A stretch of 64,000 nucleotides of DNA from Sipunculus nudus. Lineage: Eukaryota > Annelida > Sipuncula > Golfingiida > Sipunculidae. The notes under the pieces are model-generated. The model saw nothing but the letters and a program-made list of their open reading frames with translations, did not search any database and had not been told where the DNA came from. Where the stretch lies: the NCBI GenBank assembly GCA_026874595.1, contig CM049310.1:36041558-36105557 (forward strand), given 5' to 3'. Every line of letters starts with the position of its first letter. Position 1 is the first letter of the stretch. Made by a program: the position numbers and the translations under genes. Below are positions 47,826 to 57,086 of this stretch, piece after piece.

Positions 47826-48287
47826 ATGAGCGGCTCGGAAAGTAACCAAGCCACGCGAGACAGTTCTGTACCCGTCGCTAGTAGCGAGACCAAAGTGTTG
47901 ATACCTATCGATTGGTTGGCGCTGATAATCGGTAGGCTTTGGCAGATAGTCGGGGAATGTACGGCTTTATCGAAAGATATGAAACGAATGCAACAGGTTT
48001 TGATCGCGAATATGCAGGATCCCGGCGCGGCTTCTTTAGACGTGTTTCCAACTTCCAGATCGTCGCAAGATACGATTGAACGCAATATGAAGATGGAGGC
48101 AAGGAGCACTAGGCTGCTTGAACAGATAGGCAGAACGACACAAAATACACAAGACAGATGTCGCCCGAAGGACGTTCCTGTCAACCCAAGACGGAAAAGG
48201 AACGAAAAGGAACAGAACAAGAAGAGAGAGGAAAAGCGTGCGCAGATGATGGCAGAATCACTCCAACAACTTGATCTGGAGCCTTAA
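47826..48287 (+). CDS. Small protein with amphipathic core and basic coiled-coil tail, 153 aa
   Basis: ATG at 47826 in a favourable context (CACCATGAG). A polar N-terminus precedes a hydrophobic segment KVLIPIDWLALIIGRLW (residues ~23-39), too short and mixed to be sure of membrane insertion. A helical middle follows, then a strongly basic tail (PRRKRNEKEQNKKREEKR) that may be a nuclear signal or nucleic-acid binder. AATAAA follows at 48346-48351. It is the only rightward gene in a leftward block and diverges from the 719-residue gene across a 212-bp region that holds a TATAAAA at 47639-47645. Function unknown. Confidence 0.7.
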   Translation: MSGSESNQATRDSSVPVASSETKVLIPIDWLALIIGRLWQIVGECTALSKDMKRMQQVLIANMQDPGAASLDVFPTSRSSQDTIERNMKMEARSTRLLEQIGRTTQNTQDRCRPKDVPVNPRRKRNEKEQNKKREEKRAQMMAESLQQLDLEP

Positions 48288-48587
48288 CAGGGTTAAGAGA
48301 CTGCAAAATATGTGGGTGCATGGTCTATGGTGTTTATACTCTTCGAATAAAACATTGTTTTTCCTTCGATGACATGTACTGTTGTTTATTGTGTGATGAT
48401 GTGCGTGTGAATGATTGATCGACAAAAGCGGACAGTGAAGAGAATGCTAGTCATTACGTGTAACTGTCAATGCGATGAAAAAAAACAGACATAATCATAT
48501 AAAGACGATACAGTTTATTACCTAATAATAAGTGTATCAAACCATATGCATAACCTGGTATAAATGTATATCGAACGAACGGGGTCG
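48288..48587. other. Convergent intergenic region
   Basis: 300 bp with AATAAA on the plus strand at 48346-48351 and, on the minus strand, AATAAA at 48514-48519 for the gene ending at 48588. AT-rich; nothing else seen. Confidence 0.55.
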
Positions 48588-49802
48588 TCACAATCCCGTT
48601 GCGACCCACTCTTCCAACAATCCGTACCAGTCCTCAGATGCGTAAGTTTTTAGATACATACGATCATCACACGTCAATGTGCGCGTGTCGACAGACGATG
48701 CACAAACGGGAAGCTCAACCGTGAACCCCCGTGTGCCGTCTGGGTACACCTGCCATGAGATCCTAAAACTTTCACGGTAGTAGTCGACGTGAGCTGATAG
48801 GGTTCGGAGCGCATTGCGGCATATATGCAAGAAGCCTGTGCAGCTGAAGGTGCACGACTTTAGCGAGAGGTATCCTCCTGGCAGGCCGCAATTGTGTGGG
48901 TCATCGATCATGATGTCCAGACGGCACGAGTCCGGGTGCACGTTATGTTTAGCCATACAAGCGAATATTGTTCTCAACATGTGAACGGCTCTCTTCCCTG
49001 CGCCGACTGTAAATTCTACCGCCATGCACACCAAACTTTTCGCGTCCAGGAGGCTGGCACAGCCGGGATTCCTAGAGAACGCACGGTGCAGTCCCTGCAG
49101 GAGCACGAACGCCTCTTGCGATGCGTGCCCCGACCCATCTTTCCCTTGTTGTTCGTCAAGCAAGATCGCCCGCGGTGCCTGTACAAAGGTGTTAACGTCA
49201 TGGAGCAACGCGTGCACATTGACTTCCTCGATGCAGGACGAACCTTCCTCCGACCGATCCTGTTTGAAAGGCGTCACTTGATCAGGGAATACAGGATGCT
49301 CACTGAGATACTTGCGCTTCATGGCAAGACAGGTGGAACACTCCCTGAAGGGAACCACTGCTCCGCTGTGTACAGGGTCGGCAAAAATATTAAGGTCCAG
49401 GCAACAGGTAGCGTCCTGTACGCGAGAGCGCATACCACCGATGTCCAAGACGTCATTTGTGAACATCGGCACTGGCATATCTTTCGTGTTTGTGTAAAAA
49501 ACTCCGGGGCGTCCGAACGGCAGGATGTCAGACTTTAGATCGTTTGACCGTTCATGTTGAATGTGTGGCAGTTGCCCTTGCGCCACGTCTTTCCCATATG
49601 CGGACAGTGACATTTCTCTGAACCTTTTTGAACTTTTGCTCGGGTCAAACAGTATCGTGTTCAACCGATATGCCGCTTTCAGTTTGAGGGCACTGTTGTA
49701 TATGCGTGTTTTCCGTTTCGACCTGTGACGTTTCCCCTTGGGACCCGCTACGGTGCGCCTGGTTGCACTCGACTTTTGACGTCCCATTGATTTCATTCGC
49801 AT
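48588..49802 (-). CDS. Possible nuclear egress lamina protein (UL31-like), 404 aa
   Basis: ATG at 49802. The N-terminal ~35 residues are highly basic (GKRHRSKRKTR), as in UL31-type proteins, where they carry nuclear localisation signals. A candidate zinc site fits the family spacing: Cys134, Cys155 and Cys158 (ECSTC), with possible His ligands at 239 or 274. In UL31 proteins a Cys, a CxxC about 15-20 residues on and a distant His bind zinc. The C-terminal part is alpha/beta with LSLKSCTF and FTVELPV strands. The family partners a tail-anchored membrane protein to bud capsids through the inner nuclear membrane; no partner is evident here. It is longer than mammalian UL31 (about 300). The assignment is by pattern only. 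Confidence 0.42.
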   Translation of the reverse strand: MRMKSMGRQKSSATRRTVAGPKGKRHRSKRKTRIYNSALKLKAAYRLNTILFDPSKSSKRFREMSLSAYGKDVAQGQLPHIQHERSNDLKSDILPFGRPGVFYTNTKDMPVPMFTNDVLDIGGMRSRVQDATCCLDLNIFADPVHSGAVVPFRECSTCLAMKRKYLSEHPVFPDQVTPFKQDRSEEGSSCIEEVNVHALLHDVNTFVQAPRAILLDEQQGKDGSGHASQEAFVLLQGLHRAFSRNPGCASLLDAKSLVCMAVEFTVGAGKRAVHMLRTIFACMAKHNVHPDSCRLDIMIDDPHNCGLPGGYLSLKSCTFSCTGFLHICRNALRTLSAHVDYYRESFRISWQVYPDGTRGFTVELPVCASSVDTRTLTCDDRMYLKTYASEDWYGLLEEWVATGL

Positions 49803-49868
49803 GACCAATGTGTGCTATACTCCCGCGAATACACAGATGGTATTTCATCTCGTTGCACGTCCTAATAA

Positions 49869-51839
49869 TCAACCGGACAAGCACACGCCGGGGTCACAGT
49901 ACACTTTATGTCCCTGTAACACTTGCATGCACCGTTTCAACCACAGGGGGCGAAACCTACAAGAACTGTTGAAGTTTCCGTACACGACGTACATTAATGC
50001 TGCGACAACTGCCGAACCGCAAGGCAGCGAAGAATCCTTTTCGTACATCACACCCATCCGTGCCCTGTTCAATGCGCACAGCGGAGACGAAAACGCGTGA
50101 TGGTAAAAAACCGAGGGGTTCAAACCCTTCAATAGGAATCCGTCGAGTGGATCCACGTCGCGTTGAGACATGTCTGACAAGCGCTTTTGCAACGTGTTTA
50201 ACACAGAGACGAATGTGTTAACGTTGGCAACCGGCTGCATTGCGCACGCCTTCTCCATGCCTAACGACAATAGCATATGTTCTATCACACGGTACCAATT
50301 GTAGAATGCGCACATGCCGCACAGCAAGCACTCTGTCGGTGTGTCTTCCGGTGCCAGTTCCCAATCGACTGCCCATTCCACACCCTCAGGCGGGGTGACA
50401 GCAGGAAAAAAGGACTTGCTTTTACCTCTTAACAGGTTGAGTCGGCTTCTCTGCGACGTTCGCAGAACAACGGACCGAACCTCTTCCAGTGTTTCCGCCA
50501 TCCGGCGGTACGCAATGCCGGCCTCTGAGGGTTCTGCCGCAACACAGGCCCCCGCTTCCTCAGCAGCAGAAGGCGTCAACGCATTATTTTCGTGTTGAAG
50601 TAATGCGTCAGGTTGGTGCCAAGAACGACCGCAGTGGGAACTGTAACCCCGCAGTACAAGCGTGGGGGACACGGTTCTCGTCGCTTCTGTCTCTCTACCT
50701 GTGTTGTTTCGTTCCCTTCCTGTCGGGTAAGGCCGAAACCGAGAGAAATCAGGGGCACGTCCCGAACGCGCAGCGCGTTGTGCAACATGTCCGGTTGTTA
50801 TGTTTTCTTCGCACTGAACCGTATCTGTATCACGTGTAAAGTCACACATGAAGTCCCACCTGCGCTGAAACGAACGAACATATTCTGACATGTCTGACCC
50901 ACACACGCCAAAGCACGCGTCTGCCATCATGCAGGTAATGTCTTTGAACCTCGACGATGCATCGGCTTTAACACACAGAGCCTCTTCGTACTCTTCCGGG
51001 TGCAAACCCGCTGTGTCCGTTTGTTGTCTGTTGCCACTCGCGTTCGTGTCGCCTTGGTGGATGTCGTCGGTCGTGGGTAGTCTAGGTAACTCTAAACCGG
51101 ACGTCACAACCCACGGCCCGATAACACGCGCACTGTCTGCGCTAGTGTCTACCCTGTCGTTCGCCGGAGTGTTATGGAAGCCTTGGCTGGCAGAACGTTG
51201 CCACAGGGCCAACCCATTGTGTAACTGCAAAATCTGAGCTACAATGTGGCTGTTATTGTGCACGTGCCACGTCCTCCACATATCCCCCCTTTCAATGCGT
51301 AAGAGCGGCCTGTTGCCATCCACACGTCCAGCATTATCGTGTCCTGTATTGAACGACGAGAACTGGCAGCGGTTGTGGATGAAGTGCACATGAAATACTT
51401 CGGGTGTGATTGAATTCAACACTTCTTCGTCTAACGCGTTCGAAATATCATCGGGATCAGCGGCGGGCCGTGCTTCGAGCCGTGTCAGAGCTGCGTGTAC
51501 GCGGCGCCAGTAAAGAATGACGAGGGACGTGGTCAGGCTAGAAAAGAAAGGTTTAAACTGCATGGCGTTAGCAAAACCTTCCACCCACTCACAAAACTGT
51601 TCATCACGTGCAGCACGTGCATTAAACGCACAAACAGCGCACACCTGGCTTCCTCTTATAGCACCTACGTACTGTGAAGCGAGTAAGGGCCCATCAAAAT
51701 CGCCGTATCGCTCACGATATCTTTTCCACCGGTGGCTGGTTAGTATCTCGGCTGGGGACGCATGCAATCCGTCTTTTAGTCCTTCTTGAAAACAGCTCTC
51801 ACGTTTTTGTGTCGTGCTGTTCGTTTCATGACACGCCAT
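49869..51839 (-). CDS. Possible DNA packaging protein (UL32/ORF68-like), 656 aa
   Basis: I choose the ATG at 51839; the frame is open 46 codons upstream only through TTG. Cysteine motifs resemble the UL32-type packaging proteins: CAVCAFNARAARDEQFC near residue 65, CLLCGMCAFYNW near residue 515, and FYHHAFSSPLCALNRARMG near the C-terminus with further Cys after it. Those proteins carry several zinc sites and are needed for genome packaging into capsids. Size fits (about 470-600 in the family, with a longer Ser/Thr/Arg-rich linker here at residues ~370-490). It is tandem with the UL31-like candidate (66 bases between them) and upstream of neither a terminase nor a portal. Confidence 0.45.
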   Translation of the reverse strand: MACHETNSTTQKRESCFQEGLKDGLHASPAEILTSHRWKRYRERYGDFDGPLLASQYVGAIRGSQVCAVCAFNARAARDEQFCEWVEGFANAMQFKPFFSSLTTSLVILYWRRVHAALTRLEARPAADPDDISNALDEEVLNSITPEVFHVHFIHNRCQFSSFNTGHDNAGRVDGNRPLLRIERGDMWRTWHVHNNSHIVAQILQLHNGLALWQRSASQGFHNTPANDRVDTSADSARVIGPWVVTSGLELPRLPTTDDIHQGDTNASGNRQQTDTAGLHPEEYEEALCVKADASSRFKDITCMMADACFGVCGSDMSEYVRSFQRRWDFMCDFTRDTDTVQCEENITTGHVAQRAARSGRAPDFSRFRPYPTGRERNNTGRETEATRTVSPTLVLRGYSSHCGRSWHQPDALLQHENNALTPSAAEEAGACVAAEPSEAGIAYRRMAETLEEVRSVVLRTSQRSRLNLLRGKSKSFFPAVTPPEGVEWAVDWELAPEDTPTECLLCGMCAFYNWYRVIEHMLLSLGMEKACAMQPVANVNTFVSVLNTLQKRLSDMSQRDVDPLDGFLLKGLNPSVFYHHAFSSPLCALNRARMGVMYEKDSSLPCGSAVVAALMYVVYGNFNSSCRFRPLWLKRCMQVLQGHKVYCDPGVCLSG

Positions 51840-52055
51840 GGATGTCACGCTTGTCCCCGAAACATGCAGCGCGAGTATCCTGGTATTATGTATACAACGA
51901 AACACATAACAACAAACGTACCATATATAGACATCTGCCCACTCATCACAAGAACACTTCCGAAATAGATCGATCAAGAAACTTTAATAATAACTCATGT
52001 ATGTAATACAAACCGTGCCCGCATATGCATCTTGATAACCCCTTTCTCCACCCCA

Positions 52056-52073
52056 CCCCCCCCCCCCCCCCCC
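52056..52073. repeat. Poly-C run (18 C)
   Basis: Eighteen C between the packaging-protein candidate and the 3' end of the primase gene, just downstream of the primase stop on the minus strand, where it reads as G. Similar to the runs at 5419-5433 and 59741-59753. Confidence 0.8.
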
Positions 52074-52091
52074 GTAATCCGTTTATCACCG

Positions 52092-55000
52092 TTAATTTAC
52101 ACTAAACCTTGTAATCGCACGCCATCCGCCACTGCACCGGTTATGGAAACAATAGTAGACAAGGCTAAACCTCAAGGGAGCATCTAATAATTGCTCACCT
52201 TTGGTAGGGCGACGGCGACAGTACCGTTTAAGGTCCTCAGCGTCTTGCGAGTCCTGTGACACGTAATCGTCCCCTGACATGTCACCCTCTTCTGAGCACG
52301 TGTCAACCGGTTCACCTTCGTCCAGATTGAAACCTTTTTGGCGCAAATACGTCTCAAGGCCATCCACGGACGCGGTCGGGTGTAGCGAGCAGCGGAGACG
52401 CAATCTGCAATCAGAGCGTGTCGTATGGTCGTAGTACACACACGCTGGCCAGGACGTGTTGTTGTCATTACGCTTACTTGCGGCATGCACCGGGGGAGAT
52501 ATCTGAAATTCGACACAGATACCGTGAGCTCTGACCTCAGCTTCCTGTCTGGTACCTGCCCAATGCCTGCTGCGTTTTGCATGTATGAAACCTAACCGCA
52601 AAAACTCATCCGCGATCTGAAACAAGGGCCGCGGACGTTTGTCGGTCGGTAAGGTTGAAGCGGCTGGCAATTGAGGACCTGTCAGAAGTGCTTCCAGCAT
52701 GCAGGGCTTCACGACAATGTTTAACGCTTTCAAAAGGGAGTCACCCGTACAAAGAGACAAGTCGGCGGGAGTTGCATGCAGGAGCCGAGGGTGGTTTGTT
52801 CCCCAGTGGCACAAAATGAATTGGGCACAGCGAGAAAACTTGTCCTGCTCGCGCGTGCTTTCAACCACCCGCATAGCCATTTGGTCCACTGCATGTACAG
52901 GGGCATCCGGGCCGTTTGTTGGGCAGTTGCGTAAAAATGACGACACAGACAAACCCGAGCGTCCACGCTGCTTGATCACCAGACCTCTTTTTAGGTGTTC
53001 GTTCGAGTGCATAGCCGGAAACGGGTCCTTGTGCATCAGTCCAACAGTTGGGTCCAAGTGGTTGCGCAGGCACGTTTCGTGCATGACATCCGGGTCGGAA
53101 CCGTGGCACAGGGTCGGTACCACGGTCAGGGGGTCGAACGGTTGACTACCGTCGGCTTTACCGGAATGTGGCATGCGGCACTGGCCCCTGAAGACGGCCA
53201 TGTCTATAAACCGTTCTAAGTTAGCCTCTTTCCCCAACCTGTGGACCAACGGCCGCAAACTCTCATCGGCCCTCAAAAATCCAAAAAGCATGTCTTGATA
53301 CGAGAGGAAAGCTTCGGCTGATTCGAAACAAACGTTAGGCGGGAGCTGCACGACCACCCTGAGCGACCGTGTCCGCTGCAGTTCGGTGAGAGTGCGCAGC
53401 AGGTTATCTTCGTCTGCGCTCACGCGACGGTTGTCATCCAACGGTCTCATGTTTGCACGGCTTGGTACCTGCGAAGGGTTTTCATCGTACACGGCGCAAC
53501 ACGGGGGCAGCGAGTTTGACATGTATACGAACAACCTGCTTCCAAGTATGTCTGGGTGTGTGGCCATGTACGATTCAAGTTCGGATTTTCCATGGGCGCC
53601 CTTCGTCAAAACGGAAGCGGCTGCAGATTCTGTGTCCGTTTTCTCTGGTCCCAGTGCCACACGCACAGACCCCACGAGACCCATGACGGATGTGTACAAA
53701 GCCCTCGCAATAGCGTACACTTCTGACAGGGTTGGAGCGTCATATTGAGTCCTGTATGTCATGTCTACGTCGAACATGACGGAAAACAAACTCAGTACGG
53801 GGTCCACTTTCACGTGCAAAGATCCTCCTAACTCGTTCAGGCGCACGGTGTCGTAATCGGATCGCCCAACCACGCACAAGGCCTGTTTCATGTCCATGTG
53901 GTAAAGGTAAGACAGTACATCACACACATGCAGTCCAGGATAAGCCCGTGCGACAGACATCGCGTACTGGACACGGGCTTCCGCGCCTGTGTCGCTTGGC
54001 ATTCCACTGACGCGTCTCCTCTCCACTTCCGCGAGAGCTGCCTTCACCCGTGCGGTAATCCCAGCGTAATCCTTGGAAGCCCTCCATAACCGGCGGTCGG
54101 TGCAGACTGGGACGAAACCTCCCGACGTCTTGACGGGGCGCGACAACGCTGGGAGAAAACGGGCGTAGTTCCTGAACCGACCGCCGTCGCTCCCTTGCTG
54201 TAATGCATGTTGGGACACAAATGTAACACAATCCGCAAGTCTCGAAAAATGTGGAGACGGGACATCTGTCACATTTCTATAAACAGCGTTCCAATTTGAA
54301 ACAGCCAGCTGTTTTAGAGCGTGTTGGTTCTTGATGGACAAGGCTGTGGTGCGCGTTACACTGCTGTCGTGACCGCCGACAGAATCCAACCCCCAGTGCA
54401 CGACGGCCGGGTCGTAACGTTTTAGCTTAGCCTGAGCTACGTCAAGGGGTGTGTCTGAGAACACAGCGCATAGCACATCCCGCATGTACCGTCCCAGCTT
54501 GCACCGCTCCAACAGTGGCATCACCTTATCAAGCTGCAAACGAATTTCATATTCCGCCTGCCGTTTGCACTGTCGGCAATTGTCCGAGACGGCCAGTGTC
54601 CAAATCGCGGGGCACATGGGGTGCACTGGCGGCCGTGTGTAGATGGGGCTTTGTCCGAATGCTTCCATGATCTTACGCACCACGGTGGCCACGTGGATCC
54701 TCATCCACGAAATGTTTGCAATCACGGCCGAGATCGTTTGGTGCTGGCACATTTCTACATGCGTGTTGAAACCGTACCACCACCGCACAAACTCCACAAA
54801 ATGGACGAGCCCCTCGTACCCGTAGGCGTTCGAAGAAGAGAGGCCGTGCAGGGATCCGTCTTCCAAGGACCGTTCAGTCAGACAGGGATGCATGTCGAAG
54901 GGGTTGTGGGCTTTCACGCCTTGCCTTTCCAGCCAGTCTGACCACATCGCCCACAACTTCACGTTGACAGACATGCTGCCCGCCCCGTCTGCTTTTTGTA

Positions 55001-55781
55001 GAGGTCGCATGGAGAACACGTGCAGTTGTAGAAGCGCAACGACAGACACGTGGGTGATATCCCTGTGTGTGATTAACGAGGCAAAGGATGAATCCGTGTC
55101 GATGGACGCCCTGTGCTGGACATCCCACACACGGTCAATGTACAACCGCTTACAGAGGGTTTCGTACACGTGTGTGTCAGTGGGGCATTGCGAGGCCGCA
55201 CCGGAAAGGGCCGGCGGCAGGTAAAAGCGCGACACGTGCTTTAACACGAAGTGGACGGAACTTGCCTTGCACACCCACCGGCGGATCTCGTCAGACGGAT
55301 ACAGTGAATTGCCAACGATAAAAGTTCTAGGTACATTACGTAGAACTAAAACGGGAAGCAGTGTTACGGTGCATGCAGCTGTACCGGTCTGCCCCCGTGG
55401 GATCTCATGTTTGTTTGTCAAAATGGCGAAGACGACGTTCACGGGACGGGCAGGAGACAAACTATTGCACGCACGTGATTCCCCACGCGTTCCCCCTTTT
55501 CCCATGTCTCCGTTTGATGACAGGTATGTATTTTCCGCAGCTAAGTGGTCAAAGAGTAAGAGTGCGCGCCACTGCGGCGGGCTCACGCATGACCTCGTCC
55601 ACACGTGTTCCGGCCCTTGTCCTTCGCCTTCTGAAATGCCGTCGTACACGTCCGGGTACACCGTACTTATTAGAAGATCTGTCAGTTTGGCGTAATGGGC
55701 AGGTTTCACCCATACGGTGAGTTCACAGTCAGGATGCCAGCGTGGAAACAGTTGCTGGCAGGGGTGCTTCAGCTGTGCCAT
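52092..55781 (-). CDS. Primase subunit of the helicase-primase complex (UL52-like), 1229 aa
   Basis: I use the ATG at 55781; 30 more codons upstream depend on a GTG. The catalytic core shows the archaeo-eukaryotic primase signature FDVDMTY at about residues 668-674, with paired Asp for metal binding. The downstream motif FIDMAVFRGQCRMPHSGK (about 855-872) fits the third active-site block, which supplies basic residues. The C-terminal region has the family's zinc-finger pattern: Cys and His in RCSLHP, then CFHNRCSGG near the end. An acidic insertion (EEGDMSGDD) lies between. With the helicase at 17534-20713 it would lay down RNA primers at the fork. It is somewhat longer than mammalian UL52 (about 1050), mainly at the N-terminus. 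Confidence 0.88.
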   Translation of the reverse strand: MAQLKHPCQQLFPRWHPDCELTVWVKPAHYAKLTDLLISTVYPDVYDGISEGEGQGPEHVWTRSCVSPPQWRALLLFDHLAAENTYLSSNGDMGKGGTRGESRACNSLSPARPVNVVFAILTNKHEIPRGQTGTAACTVTLLPVLVLRNVPRTFIVGNSLYPSDEIRRWVCKASSVHFVLKHVSRFYLPPALSGAASQCPTDTHVYETLCKRLYIDRVWDVQHRASIDTDSSFASLITHRDITHVSVVALLQLHVFSMRPLQKADGAGSMSVNVKLWAMWSDWLERQGVKAHNPFDMHPCLTERSLEDGSLHGLSSSNAYGYEGLVHFVEFVRWWYGFNTHVEMCQHQTISAVIANISWMRIHVATVVRKIMEAFGQSPIYTRPPVHPMCPAIWTLAVSDNCRQCKRQAEYEIRLQLDKVMPLLERCKLGRYMRDVLCAVFSDTPLDVAQAKLKRYDPAVVHWGLDSVGGHDSSVTRTTALSIKNQHALKQLAVSNWNAVYRNVTDVPSPHFSRLADCVTFVSQHALQQGSDGGRFRNYARFLPALSRPVKTSGGFVPVCTDRRLWRASKDYAGITARVKAALAEVERRRVSGMPSDTGAEARVQYAMSVARAYPGLHVCDVLSYLYHMDMKQALCVVGRSDYDTVRLNELGGSLHVKVDPVLSLFSVMFDVDMTYRTQYDAPTLSEVYAIARALYTSVMGLVGSVRVALGPEKTDTESAAASVLTKGAHGKSELESYMATHPDILGSRLFVYMSNSLPPCCAVYDENPSQVPSRANMRPLDDNRRVSADEDNLLRTLTELQRTRSLRVVVQLPPNVCFESAEAFLSYQDMLFGFLRADESLRPLVHRLGKEANLERFIDMAVFRGQCRMPHSGKADGSQPFDPLTVVPTLCHGSDPDVMHETCLRNHLDPTVGLMHKDPFPAMHSNEHLKRGLVIKQRGRSGLSVSSFLRNCPTNGPDAPVHAVDQMAMRVVESTREQDKFSRCAQFILCHWGTNHPRLLHATPADLSLCTGDSLLKALNIVVKPCMLEALLTGPQLPAASTLPTDKRPRPLFQIADEFLRLGFIHAKRSRHWAGTRQEAEVRAHGICVEFQISPPVHAASKRNDNNTSWPACVYYDHTTRSDCRLRLRCSLHPTASVDGLETYLRQKGFNLDEGEPVDTCSEEGDMSGDDYVSQDSQDAEDLKRYCRRRPTKGEQLLDAPLRFSLVYYCFHNRCSGGWRAITRFSVN

Positions 55782-56909
55782 TTTCCACTGCGCTTCGTTG
55801 TTGCGATGGGAGAAAGTGTCCAGGGTAGGTTTGATAGTTTCACATTCGACCTTATGGTCCGGAACAGGCACCCGGGAGGGGATGCGGACCCATGGCTCGA
55901 AAGTCTTTACTCGTTGGGTGTTGACGGCTTTCTGGAACTCGCAGACAGTGTGAACAGGGAGCGTGAAAAGGACGCCGCAGCCGACCGCGTGTCAGGCGGT
56001 GATTCGGACCTCTCAGCCAGAGACAAGGAGCGCCACGGGGCTCAAGTTGATATGTTCAAGCAGCTCTTACACCTGGACGATGTATCACGGGAGGTTGACG
56101 AGTGCAACCCTCTCAGCAAGAATTTCGTCGACGCCGCGGTTTACGGACTGACAGAGTGCGAAAACAACAAACGGAATATAGACGATATGATCAGGGCATT
56201 GGAAAGGCGTGTCACAACCTTGCGGGACCTTGTCCAACGTGAAAGCTGGGAAATACTTGAGGCAAACCGCCGGCACTTTGTACGCGAAGGAGTATCTGCT
56301 GCAACCACGGACTGTCCTCCTGGGGCAGCTGCAGAAACGTGGCCCGGGACGAAGGACCACCAAGACGACGAGGCCAACTGGAGCGCGGCTAAGCGAGAAC
56401 TGAGATCAGCCGAGGTGCTTCTGGCTGATGTGAAAAGGCACTCTAAAAAAGCGTCCGACCGTCAGTCCAACATGTTGAAGACTGTTGTCAGTTCCTACCT
56501 GTTGTTCATCAACAAAGCAAAGATGGCTAAACGTGACGAAGCAACGAAAGTCTGTGTGGACCTGGCAAAAGCTTTATACAGCTCTGAAGGTGACGCAAGC
56601 GGGGACGTTGTTCCGGATGCTGAACGTGCAGTCAGTGCAGCCCGCGATATAATGAGCCATCAGTTTTTGGCAGAGGCACAGGAAGAAGCTGTGAACACGA
56701 TGCTAGATGCTAATCTAAAAGGTGCGGTCCCGCTGCCGAGCAGTCGTATGAACCTGTGCGCGCCAGATGTACAAACAAGCCGCATGTGTTCGCAAGAATC
56801 TCCCGGAGCATCTGATGTATGCGACCCCAGTGGCCAGATTACACAGCCGCAAAGAGCAGTCAAAAAACATCACGCATGCGCATCATTGCCTGCTGTACAG
56901 CGCTCCTGA
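55695..56909 (+). CDS. Unknown helical protein, 404 aa, overlapping the primase start
   Basis: The first ATG is at 55695, which makes the gene overlap the primase coding start (55781 on the other strand) by 87 bp; in-frame ATGs at 55734 and 55806 are alternatives, and 55806 would remove the overlap. The protein is rich in Ala, Glu, Lys and Arg with long predicted helices (NIDDMIRALERRVTTLRDL; AEVLLADVKRHSKKASD), suggesting a coiled coil. A disordered Pro/Ser/Thr-rich C-terminal tail follows. No membrane segment. It lies upstream of the kinase-nuclease gene on the same strand. It could be an accessory subunit of replication or a tegument protein; no family is recognised. Confidence 0.65.
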   Translation: MGRFHPYGEFTVRMPAWKQLLAGVLQLCHFPLRFVVAMGESVQGRFDSFTFDLMVRNRHPGGDADPWLESLYSLGVDGFLELADSVNREREKDAAADRVSGGDSDLSARDKERHGAQVDMFKQLLHLDDVSREVDECNPLSKNFVDAAVYGLTECENNKRNIDDMIRALERRVTTLRDLVQRESWEILEANRRHFVREGVSAATTDCPPGAAAETWPGTKDHQDDEANWSAAKRELRSAEVLLADVKRHSKKASDRQSNMLKTVVSSYLLFINKAKMAKRDEATKVCVDLAKALYSSEGDASGDVVPDAERAVSAARDIMSHQFLAEAQEEAVNTMLDANLKGAVPLPSSRMNLCAPDVQTSRMCSQESPGASDVCDPSGQITQPQRAVKKHHACASLPAVQRS

Positions 56910-56941
56910 ATGCATCATGTGACCCGCGGTACGTCATGATA

Positions 56942-56976
56942 TATATAAAAAACCACATTCCATATATAAATATATA
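56942..56976 (+). promoter_or_regulatory. TATA boxes upstream of the kinase-nuclease gene
   Basis: TATATAAAA at 56942-56950 and a second AT-rich TATATAAATATATA near 56963 lie 110-145 bases upstream of the ATG at 57087, directly after the preceding stop. Confidence 0.5.
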
Positions 56977-57086
56977 CCGATAACATACGGGTCATGTACC
57001 ATTCAGGAACACATTCTCAAGGGAGCACGAAGAGAGGGCCGGTGTTCCTTGCATACGACAAATCCGAACCCGTGATCTTATAGATC

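Noticed and set aside
48894-49538. 214-codon frame opposite the UL31-like candidate
   Set aside because: Antisense to the longer frame, which has the Cys motif and a poly(A) signal; this one has neither.
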